This document shows, one piece after another, positions 26,305-33,792 of a stretch of DNA of 37,363 nt (its first letter is position 1; each line of letters starts with the position of its first letter). A program made the translations under genes and the position numbers. Under the pieces are notes generated by a model that did not search any database, was not told the DNA's origin, and worked only from the letters and a program-made list of their open reading frames with translations. Source of the stretch: a virus; the IMG/VR virus record IMGVR_UViG_3300044673_000271, positions 1 through 37,363 of that record; one strand, 5' to 3'.

Positions 26305-27630
26305 ATGGCAGTAACAACTGTATCTTTTAGCAAGAGATCCCAGCACCGACTGGAGTTTACGCTGTCTTCTCCAACTATTAGCGGAACTTTATATACATAT
26401 AACTACTCCGCCCGAATGATCACCTCGGGAAACACAAACCGCCCATACGCGTCTGGACTTACTTGGATTATAGATGTCCTTACCCCTTCTGCTCAGCAAA
26501 AAGGCACTGGAACATATAGCTACGACTTTAGATCGCCTACATCCCTAAACGCTACATTTTCTATCGGTTCCGGCTCATTTACTATTAACAGGCCTGCATC
26601 CAGCGGGTCTGACGCCAACTATACAGTCAGATTTAGAGCTAACACAAACAACACCACAGAGTTGATTGGTACAGCTACAGCAACTGAAGCTGTAACAATT
26701 GCTAAGCAAGTACCCCCGACTCCTGCTCCAACCTGGGTCACTCTAGGCTACAACGCCCCTGTCTATGTTGGCACAGCTATGACCAACCAAACTTTTGAAG
26801 CAACAGGGGCTACTAGTTATTCCTTAGCTTCGGGAAGCTTGCCAGCTGGAATCACTCTAAGTAGCGCTGGTGTCTTGTCTGGCACACCGTCCGCGGGGGC
26901 AACAAGCACTTTTAACTTTAGAATAAATGCAACTAACACTGGTGGAACAACCCAGTCTAATCAATTCAGCATAACTAGATATCAGGCGCTACCGTCCTGG
27001 GTGGACGACACCCTAAGCTCTGATCTTAGGGTTGGCACCCCTTATTCTGACTCAGTTCAAGCAAATAATACTACTTCTTACTCTGCCGTCGGACTACCTT
27101 CGGGAGGACTATCTCACAGTTCTGGCAGCGTGACCGGAACCCCCACCGGGACTAGTTCGATATCCTTTAGTATTACAGCTACAAACTCGGACGGGTTCAA
27201 TTCTACTAGAAATTACACGTTAACTCCTAAGCCTAGATTAGCTGTATGGACTGACAACATATTAAGTACCACCTCCGTGAGAGTTGGACAAGAGTATAAC
27301 GATGGGGTAGTTGCAAATTATGCCACTGTCTACGCACTACATAGCGGAACTCTGCCTCCAGGTATAGATTTAGACACCACGTCCGGAACTTTAACCGGTA
27401 ACCCAACTACTGTTGGAACTTATAATTTTGTCTTGAGAGCTGCTAATGATATTGACGAAAGAATCTTTACTAGCACCCTATCAATTACCGTAGAGCCAGG
27501 CGGGTCAGGAAAAGTTTGGAACGGCTCTGCATGGGTACTTGCCCCGTTTAAAGTTTGGAATGGGAGTTCCTGGGTAGAGGCTCCAGCTAAAGTTTGGAAT
27601 GGCTCTAGCTGGGTAGATCCACTTACATAG
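26305..27630 (+). CDS. Ig-like repeat adhesin with triple KVWNG tail
   Basis: This 441-residue protein contains, after an N-terminal beta domain of about 140 residues, three repeats of the putative Ig (He_PIG, cadherin-like) type. They are recognisable from LPAGITLSSAGVLSGTPSAG, GLPSGGLSHSSGSVTGTPTG and LPPGIDLDTTSGTLTGNPTT, each followed by FxxxxxATN or similar. The last 40 residues are three tandem copies of a 13-residue unit (KVWNGS(A/S)WV...). The position at the end of module B mirrors that of the FN3-Hint protein in module A, and both are Ig-fold proteins. It is probably a fibre-associated adhesin or virion decoration. The final codons overlap the end of the convergent glycosyltransferase gene by eight bases. 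Confidence 0.75.
   Translation: MAVTTVSFSKRSQHRLEFTLSSPTISGTLYTYNYSARMITSGNTNRPYASGLTWIIDVLTPSAQQKGTGTYSYDFRSPTSLNATFSIGSGSFTINRPASSGSDANYTVRFRANTNNTTELIGTATATEAVTIAKQVPPTPAPTWVTLGYNAPVYVGTAMTNQTFEATGATSYSLASGSLPAGITLSSAGVLSGTPSAGATSTFNFRINATNTGGTTQSNQFSITRYQALPSWVDDTLSSDLRVGTPYSDSVQANNTTSYSAVGLPSGGLSHSSGSVTGTPTGTSSISFSITATNSDGFNSTRNYTLTPKPRLAVWTDNILSTTSVRVGQEYNDGVVANYATVYALHSGTLPPGIDLDTTSGTLTGNPTTVGTYNFVLRAANDIDERIFTSTLSITVEPGGSGKVWNGSAWVLAPFKVWNGSSWVEAPAKVWNGSSWVDPLT
27511..27627 (+). repeat. 39-bp tandem repeat, three copies, coding KVWNG units
   Basis: The unit begins AAAGTTTGGAA and recurs at 27511, 27550 and 27589, a constant period of 39 bases or 13 codons. Copies differ mainly at silent positions and in the linker (LAPF, EAPA, DPLT). 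The repeat is at the extreme C-terminus of the Ig-like gene. Confidence 0.85.
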
Positions 27631-27640
27631 TAAGTTTTTT
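27621..27640 (+). terminator. small hairpin plus T-run overlapping two convergent stop codons
   Basis: A perfect 6-base stem (ACTTAC 27621-27626 with GTAAGT 27630-27635, loop ATA) is followed by TTTTTT (27635-27640). Both the TAG of the Ig-like gene and the TAA of the convergent minus-strand gene fall inside it. The stem is short and AT-rich, so it may be weak. It acts only on the plus strand, because the minus strand has no trailing T-run. Confidence 0.35.
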
Positions 27641-28402
27641 AATATCAGACAATAAATCAACTGATTGTAGGAAACTACCTGAAAATGTGTAGTCTCCAGA
27701 ACGAGTTGGCTGTGCCCAAGGGGCAACCCACACATCTCCCCCAGCGGATCGCCAAAGCTCACAAAAAGTTTTGTCATCAGACAGAAACTCCCCAGTATCC
27801 TGAGAAATAGAGCTCTTAAAATATTCGACAACATCTAAAACGTTTTCTGTGTTGCCATTAAACGTGTGTCTAAACGTTTTACACTTATCTTTTAGCTCAG
27901 ATATAGCTCGGGCAGAGATATACATCAGATCAGAGCTCACATAGTTAACAGGAATTGGCTCATCGTATGAGACGTTAATTTCTTTATCGTCTACAAGTGA
28001 GATATCAAAGTTTCCAGAGTAATCTTCAACGTTGGTCTTATTTAAAGTTATTGCATTTTTTACTTGCTCCCAGTTGACAATTTTCTGAGGGACTAGTGCT
28101 CCAATAACATCCTTACCAGACTCAATAATCGCTAAAACATCTTGAAAATTGACCCCAACATTTGAGTCTAGGAACAACACACCTAAAAGATCTTCAGATT
28201 TTGTAGCAATATTGATTAGCAGATTTTTTGCTTTAGCAGTCTCACCGTCATGGCCAAGTGTTACCAAATTCATAGCATAGCCTTCAGCTCTAAGAGCATC
28301 AGCTAAGAGTAGAACGCTGTTCAAATAAGCTCGGTGAGCAGTGTCTGCACACATAGGTGTGCACACTGCCACTGTCCCTTTTAGGGTGTTGGTATCTGTC
28401 AT
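27623..28402 (-). CDS. GT-A-like glycosyltransferase with altered DxD motif
   Basis: This 259-residue protein follows the outline of glycosyltransferases known from T4-like cyanophages: VAVCTPMCAD near the start, AKAKNLLINIA, then LFLDSN at residues 77-81 where the metal- and nucleotide-sugar-binding DxD is expected, QDVL, and DVIGALVPQKIVNW. The C-terminal half has VSSDLMYISARAI, then GEFLSDDKTFCELWRSAGGDVWVAPW. The DxD reads D79-S80-N81, so either the enzyme is metal-independent or altered, or it has lost activity. The substrate is unknown. Fibre threonines or the host surface are possible acceptors. It follows the primase gene with one base of overlap and shares its transcript. Confidence 0.62.
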   Translation of the reverse strand: MTDTNTLKGTVAVCTPMCADTAHRAYLNSVLLLADALRAEGYAMNLVTLGHDGETAKAKNLLINIATKSEDLLGVLFLDSNVGVNFQDVLAIIESGKDVIGALVPQKIVNWEQVKNAITLNKTNVEDYSGNFDISLVDDKEINVSYDEPIPVNYVSSDLMYISARAISELKDKCKTFRHTFNGNTENVLDVVEYFKSSISQDTGEFLSDDKTFCELWRSAGGDVWVAPWAQPTRSGDYTFSGSFLQSVDLLSDIKKLTM

Positions 28403-31104
28403 TAGTTATAGAACCTCATTTCATTGGCCCAGTTGATGTCTTTAGGCTCACTAACTACTTGAAGAGTTAACGAGTAGTCGTGAAGCTCTGCTTTTGCTCC
28501 TTGACCAATCAGCTTCATACCGCGGTCACTAATCTTTCGGTGGAACGCAATCTGAGTTAGAGGACGCTCTCCACGATAATCACTCCATTTTCTGTATCTA
28601 GTGAATAGATCTGTGATTGATGTGACAGCTCCCGGGACTTCTTTAGTCTCTTCCTCAAAGAAAAGACCAATTCGGTCTTCATTCTTGCGATAGATGTCAG
28701 CAGCTTCCTTAACAACAGAACACCATCCAAGCGGATCTTTTGCAGAGGAATTTAGATACTTAATTGCACCTTCGACTGCCCACGAAAGAACTGCTGGCAG
28801 ACCACCTTCCGGATCGGATAGATATGGACGCAAGCTTCTATCTGGATTCTCTGGAATGCTAGTGAGAGGGATAGGACGCAGACGACGCCACATAGCGTCA
28901 TCAGTAATGATAGGTCGGTGGTTTGTGGTGACCCAAAGCTTGCCCTGGGAGACAAATGTGAAAGGTCTCTCGCCTGGAGAGCGACCTGAAAGTGTCCCGG
29001 AACCAGTCATTTTTTTGACTTGGTTTTCCTTAAGACGCTCAGACTCCGGGAGCTCATCTACCCAGATCATACGACGACCACGAAGCTCAGCCATGTGGTA
29101 TTCATCTGTACGGTTTGCGTTCCCATCTCCTGCTGCAAGAACGGAAGAGTCTAAGGTCCAAGAATACTGCTGAGTGCCAAGCGCATTTACGATAGTCTCA
29201 ACAAACGTGGTCTTACCGGATCCCGGGGGACCGTAGACCAAGAACAATGCATCTTGGTTGTTTAGACCAGTCAGAGTGTAGCCAACGGCACGCTGTAGCC
29301 ACTCTTGGAACTCTTTGTCACCGTTCGTGGCAAAATCTAAGAACTGCTCAAATCGAACGTTTCTCAAGCCAGGAGTGTATGCAACAGGCGCTCTCCTCGT
29401 GATGTATAGGTCTGGTCTACCGCTCAATAGCTCACCGCTCCTGAGATCTACCACACCATTCATAACACCTAGCAGGCTTGAGTCACCATCCCACTGGGAT
29501 ACTCCAACAAGAGTTCTTTTATCTGAGACTGCACTCTTAATCATGTTATTAATGCGAGTATTTGATTTAGCTTGCTTTGCCCAGTTGATGATCTCATTGA
29601 CCTTCGGGTCGCTAAGATCATAATTTGCAACTTCAGATGCAATCACTGGAGCGATGCGCTTTGCTAATTCTTGGAGCTCGAGGCTTTCAATGTCTGGCTT
29701 CCAATAGTTGCCGTCCCAATAGAACCAACCCAGACCTGGAGTGTATCTAATAGCTGAGCCAAATGTATCTACGAGTCGTCTGCTGTTGCCGACGTCGGTG
29801 AGGGATCTGGCTCCTAATACACCACCATCTTCAGCATCGATAGCATCCTGATCGTCTGGCAGATCCATATTTCCGCCACCAATTGCCTGAGCAACTGACA
29901 TGCCAGTTTTTACTAACTTAGAAACTCGATCACCAACAAAGTCTGGACCAACAGAAGGAGAGACAGAGTCAGCATCGTGAATTACAACAGTCTGGCTAGG
30001 CTCCGAAGAAGCGTGAGTTCCAACATATGAAGCTGGTTTTTGAGAGTTGTTGATTTTAGCATCAGTTTCAGCCTGAGATTTTTCAGCCCACTCCATGCCT
30101 CTTGTTTCAACCCATGAGGACAGATTGTTCCACTTGAGATTTACTTTTGGATTGTCTCCAACAAAATCGATGGCTCGATTGACGTGCATTAAGAGTGAGT
30201 TTGGACCTTCTAATTCCATGGGAGGTCGTACTGATTCGTGATTGAATCGAATCATCAAAGACTCGATTGCACTTCTAGAGACAGGATCTGTGCCCATCTT
30301 GTTCGCGAGAGCGCAGGCTAGTCTATAAATTTCAACAGCTCGATGTCCTTCATCGATGCCTTCTTGCATGATTTTATCGATGTCAATTTTCTCTCCACCG
30401 AACTCTAAGTCTTGGAAAGACTCCCAGATCCCATCTTTATAGTAACTGGTGTTTCTCCCAGAACCTGTGCGAGGACTGCCAGCTCGAATTACAGCCAACA
30501 ACTCTTCTGGAGCCTCTGCAATCTCCATCTCCCATGGAGCGTGCCCCGGCTTCCACGTGTAGTTGACACCCGAGAAGTGACGCGAAGGCGCGATAAGAAT
30601 GTATCCATTGTGTTTGACGTCGATACCATCAAGCCCGGCTTTTTTGAAGTTACCGATAAATTTTTCGTTAGGGCTGCACTTATAGATTAAGTGTCTACCT
30701 CTAGCAGGCCTCCCCTTATCCGACCACACACCAGTGATTGCTTCAACTGTTGGAGGAAGGTTTCCAGATGCTCGCTCTTCGAGCTTCAAGAATGAATCGT
30801 CTCCGCCGTTGCGCGGGTCAATATCAATTACAAGAAAGCTAGAGTCTTTACAGTAAACGCCAATATTGTAGTCAGGGTTTGACTCCCACCACTTGGCTAC
30901 CTTGTCAACATCAGAGCTTGCCTCGTCCTGCCAACCTTTAATTGCAGGGTGCTTTCCAACTTCCTTACCGTCAAGGTGCGTCTGGCCGCAGGTGCACTTG
31001 CCATTTACAACACCATGAACTGGCAGGACTTTCCAGCCCTTGTTTGCGTACCAGAGGGCACCTTTGCCCAGTCTGCCGTTTGCTGCAGGATCTACTTCTC
31101 CCAT
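28402..31104 (-). CDS. primase-polymerase / SF3 helicase replication protein (D5-like)
   Basis: From ATG 31104 the protein has 900 residues. The N-terminal third is a bifunctional primase/polymerase domain: ALWYANKGWKVLPVHG, KCTCGQ...VGKHPAIKGW, the catalytic VIDIDPRNGG and GRHLIYK. The C-terminal half is a D5-like superfamily 3 helicase with Walker A GPPGSGKTTF near residue 625, Walker B RMIWVDELPE, and sensor region LWVTTNHRP...RRLRPIPL. It should initiate and unwind at the phage origin. I prefer 31104 because AGAGG lies five bases upstream, and because the ATG at 31152 falls inside a good -10 element (see promoter). A start at 31152 would add 16 residues. Overlap with the glycosyltransferase downstream is one base. 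Confidence 0.9.
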   Translation of the reverse strand: MGEVDPAANGRLGKGALWYANKGWKVLPVHGVVNGKCTCGQTHLDGKEVGKHPAIKGWQDEASSDVDKVAKWWESNPDYNIGVYCKDSSFLVIDIDPRNGGDDSFLKLEERASGNLPPTVEAITGVWSDKGRPARGRHLIYKCSPNEKFIGNFKKAGLDGIDVKHNGYILIAPSRHFSGVNYTWKPGHAPWEMEIAEAPEELLAVIRAGSPRTGSGRNTSYYKDGIWESFQDLEFGGEKIDIDKIMQEGIDEGHRAVEIYRLACALANKMGTDPVSRSAIESLMIRFNHESVRPPMELEGPNSLLMHVNRAIDFVGDNPKVNLKWNNLSSWVETRGMEWAEKSQAETDAKINNSQKPASYVGTHASSEPSQTVVIHDADSVSPSVGPDFVGDRVSKLVKTGMSVAQAIGGGNMDLPDDQDAIDAEDGGVLGARSLTDVGNSRRLVDTFGSAIRYTPGLGWFYWDGNYWKPDIESLELQELAKRIAPVIASEVANYDLSDPKVNEIINWAKQAKSNTRINNMIKSAVSDKRTLVGVSQWDGDSSLLGVMNGVVDLRSGELLSGRPDLYITRRAPVAYTPGLRNVRFEQFLDFATNGDKEFQEWLQRAVGYTLTGLNNQDALFLVYGPPGSGKTTFVETIVNALGTQQYSWTLDSSVLAAGDGNANRTDEYHMAELRGRRMIWVDELPESERLKENQVKKMTGSGTLSGRSPGERPFTFVSQGKLWVTTNHRPIITDDAMWRRLRPIPLTSIPENPDRSLRPYLSDPEGGLPAVLSWAVEGAIKYLNSSAKDPLGWCSVVKEAADIYRKNEDRIGLFFEEETKEVPGAVTSITDLFTRYRKWSDYRGERPLTQIAFHRKISDRGMKLIGQGAKAELHDYSLTLQVVSEPKDINWANEMRFYN

Positions 31105-31150
31105 GAAAACCTCTATGTCACTCAAGTATTTGGCGGTCAACCGTAGGACC

Positions 31151-31178
31151 ATAATACACGGTTATCCGTGAATTTCAA
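31151..31178 (-). promoter_or_regulatory. promoter with palindromic operator in the spacer, upstream of primase
   Basis: On the minus strand there is a -35 TTGAAA (plus 31173-31178), a 16-base spacer and a -10 TATTAT (31151-31156). The spacer contains a perfect inverted repeat CACGG-ATAA-CCGTG (31157-31170) lying right against the -10. A repressor or activator bound there would control the promoter directly. The transcript would start near 31143 and leave a leader of about 40 bases with the AGAGG ribosome site. Confidence 0.55.
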
Positions 31179-31229
31179 ATCAAACTAGGAATTTGCTGCC
31201 AACCTAATGGCCTGCGGAATTAACTGAAA

Positions 31230-31258
31230 TACCCTTATATTTAGTAGGGTACAATAGT
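31230..31258 (+). promoter_or_regulatory. candidate promoter GGTACAATAG with overlapping inverted repeat
   Basis: TACAAT (31250-31255) fits the shared GTAnAAT(A/T) pattern and lies about 55 bases before the membrane-protein gene at 31309. A perfect 6-base inverted repeat TACCCT (31230-31235) / AGGGTA (31246-31251), spacer 10 bases, ends inside the -10, so binding of a regulator would block it. No -35 was found at normal spacing. The remainder of this 204-base divergent gap shows nothing else I can name. Confidence 0.42.
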
Positions 31259-31308
31259 AGGGACGCGAATCTAATCGCTGCCACATCTCTATAGGAAAAG
31301 TATAGTAC

Positions 31309-31689
31309 ATGCCTGCCGAAGCAATTATGTCCGTTGCCGGAATTATTAGCTCCCTGATTGTCGTGTTTGGAGCCGTATATGCTCTCTATAAGCTAGCCAA
31401 GCGCATAGACGCCGCTATTGGCACAGATGACCAGGGGCGCAGCATCTCCGAGAGACTTGATCGAGTAGAGCACCAGCTTTGGGAAAATGGTGGCAGCTCT
31501 TTGGCAGATCGAGTCAATAACATTGAAAAGCACGTGATTAAGTCTTCGACTGAACTCGAGTTCATCAAGAACTTAACCCTAGGGATTAGCAACTCAACCA
31601 TCCCCAACTCCATCCCTCAGGGCCTACTCTCTCCGACCGAAGAGCCTCTAGTTAGACGCCGCGTGTCAAAATCCAAAAAAGTTAGCTAA
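31309..31689 (+). CDS. small single-TM coiled-coil membrane protein, holin-like candidate
   Basis: This 126-residue protein has one hydrophobic segment at about residues 6-28 (IMSVAGIISSLIVVFGAVYALYKL). A predicted helical or coiled-coil region follows (ISERLDRVEHQLWENG...LADRVNNIEKHVIKSSTELEFI), and the tail is basic (RRRVSKSKK). Phage proteins with one N-terminal membrane helix followed by a coiled coil and a positive tail are often encoded near lysis genes or act as holin-like or accessory membrane proteins. No endolysin is adjacent, so the lysis assignment is weak. AGGAAAAG precedes the ATG at a good distance. Confidence 0.55.
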   Translation: MPAEAIMSVAGIISSLIVVFGAVYALYKLAKRIDAAIGTDDQGRSISERLDRVEHQLWENGGSSLADRVNNIEKHVIKSSTELEFIKNLTLGISNSTIPNSIPQGLLSPTEEPLVRRRVSKSKKVS

Positions 31690-31740
31690 ACAAAAGAATC
31701 TGTAGTAGCATAGTTCCACAGCATAGCTGGAGGAGAGATT

Positions 31741-32013
31741 ATGCCATTAGCTGACAAGTTATCAGCCGCTTACGAGACATATCGTAAAGACAGAACTACT
31801 TGCAAACTTGTTGCTCTAACCTTAGACCCCAAACTATCTAAGAAAGATAGAGACGCTCTCGCCGAGGTCATAGACCTTCCAGAGCATGCCGAGGGCTACA
31901 TACCTAACTCCACGCTGGCTGACCTTCTCAGAGAAGAAGGCTACGACATAAGCGCAAGCTCCGTAGATAGACACCGCGGGAACAGATGTTCTTGCCGACG
32001 ATTGGTGAAATAG
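31741..32013 (+). CDS. small HTH-like DNA-binding protein
   Basis: This 90-residue protein has a strong ribosome site (GGAGGAGAG). Its C-terminal half, IPNSTLADLLREEGYDISASSVDRHR, reads as a helix-turn-helix: a short helix, turn and recognition helix ending in HR, followed by a Cys pair (NRCSCRRL). Small proteins of this type are annotated as HTH DNA-binding proteins in actinophages. It sits one base before the metallophosphoesterase gene, so the two are probably co-expressed and may act together on DNA. The exact DNA target is unknown. Confidence 0.55.
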   Translation: MPLADKLSAAYETYRKDRTTCKLVALTLDPKLSKKDRDALAEVIDLPEHAEGYIPNSTLADLLREEGYDISASSVDRHRGNRCSCRRLVK

Positions 32014-32014
32014 G

Positions 32015-33214
32015 TTGGGACTATCAGACAAGCTAGAACAGCTAAGAAATCCTGGAACATCAGGTTCTGATTTTAAAAAGCTAGGGGTGCCAGAAGATTG
32101 GCGTCCAAGAATGGATCTGGACAGTAAGAGGGGCGGATATCTAATTTCTAGCCCTCGACCAGAAGGCTCTGATCTAAATGCTGATGAGCTAATTAAAGAG
32201 TTTGGACTTGATCCATCAGAGTGGGCCGTAACTTCACTGCGTAGAGGTAAGTGGCAGAAGTATGACGGTGAATATCTAGAATCAACTCGATTGAATTTAG
32301 TTCCCGCCACAACGGCTAAGCTAGATGAACTAGACGTAGAGCGACTGATTGATGAGATCAAAAAGTGGCGTCCCGCTAAAGGAATCAAAACATCTACAGG
32401 TCGAGGGGCCTACACCGTAGCCCCGAGTGATCAGCAAATTGGTAAAAAGGCAAATGGAGAAGGCACTTCTCAATCTGTCGAAAGAATTCTTCAACTAACA
32501 GAATCGGCGGTGCAGCGTTTTGAAGCTTATAAAAAGATGGGCCTTTCTCTTGGCACTATATGCTTGGCGCTACCAGGCGATCACGTGGAGGGAACTACCA
32601 GTCAAAACGGAAGACTCCAAGGGCAAGCAGCGTCCGACCTCGGAATAACCGAGCAGGTGAGAGTTGCTCGTAGACTCTTATTAGCCCAAATCAAAGCTCT
32701 TGCACCACTGACAGAGCGAATGATTGTTCCAGTTATTAATGGAAACCACGACGAAGCTACTCGTCAAGTTGTCACTGACCCGGCGGATGGATGGAATGTT
32801 GAAATTGCGTCTGCCGTACAAGACATCTGCGCAGAAAACCCTGCCCTACAACACATTGAGTTCAGGTACCCATCCACAGGGCACCAGACGCTTACAGTAA
32901 ACGTTGAAGGGACTATGCTTGGACTATTTCACGGCCACCAAGCAGGACAGAACAATACCCTTAAATACATCTCCCAGCAGGCAGCGGGGCAAACTGCTTT
33001 GGGCCTAGCCGACGTATGGATTTCCGGCCACTTCCACAACTTCCGCACTATGGATATTGGCGAGCGCCTCTGGGTTCAGGCTCCAACCACAGACCCGGGT
33101 AGTGAATGGTTCCGTGACCGAGCTGGACTCGAATCAAAGCCTGGACTACTAACCATGGTCATTGGTGGAGACTTCGAGCCTAGAGAGTTCATCAGCGTCT
33201 TGGCGGTGAAGTAG
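32015..33214 (+). CDS. calcineurin-type metallophosphoesterase
   Basis: This 399-residue protein has the metal-binding motifs of the metallophosphoesterase superfamily: D139 in APSDQQIG (the usual D-x-H position, with Q instead of H), G-D189-H-V-E-G, G-N244-H245-D246-E, H306-G-H308 and G-H339-F-H341-N. It is therefore a probable phosphodiesterase or nuclease acting with two metal ions; Mre11-like DNA processing is one possibility. The N-terminal 130 residues (about 30-110) form an extra domain with charged helices, perhaps for DNA binding. The start is a TTG right after the HTH gene, with GGTGA seven bases upstream; the next ATG is at residue 34. The start is thus uncertain, but the core is not. 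Confidence 0.85.
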   Translation: MGLSDKLEQLRNPGTSGSDFKKLGVPEDWRPRMDLDSKRGGYLISSPRPEGSDLNADELIKEFGLDPSEWAVTSLRRGKWQKYDGEYLESTRLNLVPATTAKLDELDVERLIDEIKKWRPAKGIKTSTGRGAYTVAPSDQQIGKKANGEGTSQSVERILQLTESAVQRFEAYKKMGLSLGTICLALPGDHVEGTTSQNGRLQGQAASDLGITEQVRVARRLLLAQIKALAPLTERMIVPVINGNHDEATRQVVTDPADGWNVEIASAVQDICAENPALQHIEFRYPSTGHQTLTVNVEGTMLGLFHGHQAGQNNTLKYISQQAAGQTALGLADVWISGHFHNFRTMDIGERLWVQAPTTDPGSEWFRDRAGLESKPGLLTMVIGGDFEPREFISVLAVK

Positions 33215-33792
33215 TGTCTGAATATCCAAACTGGTTCTTACAGGGCGGTGCTCAGCATAATTTTGCTAAACACTTAGTCAACTTACAAGGTAAGCCTATT
33301 AAAGCTTTGCAGATAGGCGCGTATACCGGAGATGCTACAGTTTGGCTGTTCGAAAACGTACTAACCAATCCAAACTCTTCTCTAACAGACGTCGATACCT
33401 GGGAAGGCTCAGACGAGCCAGAGCATGCGGCACTAGATTGGCGAAGCGTTGAGCAGGTCTATGACTCAAAGATCGACCGGTATATGTCGGAAAAAAGACT
33501 GCTAAAGATCAAATCAACGAGCGATAAGTTCTTCGATACCAACAAAACTTTTTACGATTTTATCTACGTAGACGGTGACCACACGGCGGCATCTGTATTG
33601 AAAGATGGAATAAACGCTATTAAGTTTCTAGCTCCTGGCGGCATATTAGCTTTTGACGATTACATGTGGAGATCCGGAAAAGGTCCAACGTATGACCCAT
33701 ACATTGCTATAGATACAATAGTCACAGCATATATAGAGAAGTTTGACGTAATTGAATTGGGATTACAAGTATGGCTGAGAAGCAAGAACTAG
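33214..33792 (+). CDS. class I SAM-dependent methyltransferase (Methyltransf_24-like)
   Basis: This 192-residue protein starts at GTG 33214, overlapping the preceding stop by one base. The SAM-binding motif I is ALQIGAYTGDATVWL at about residues 32-46. An acidic motif follows at DVDTW, and YDFIYVDGDHTAASVLKDG then LAPGGILAFDDYMW are the typical second half of the small Methyltransf_24 or macrocin-O-methyltransferase-like family. Such enzymes methylate sugars or small molecules, which fits the glycosyltransferase gene that overlaps its 3' end by 22 bases. A joint role in modifying a glycan is inferred. Confidence 0.8.
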   Translation: MSEYPNWFLQGGAQHNFAKHLVNLQGKPIKALQIGAYTGDATVWLFENVLTNPNSSLTDVDTWEGSDEPEHAALDWRSVEQVYDSKIDRYMSEKRLLKIKSTSDKFFDTNKTFYDFIYVDGDHTAASVLKDGINAIKFLAPGGILAFDDYMWRSGKGPTYDPYIAIDTIVTAYIEKFDVIELGLQVWLRSKN

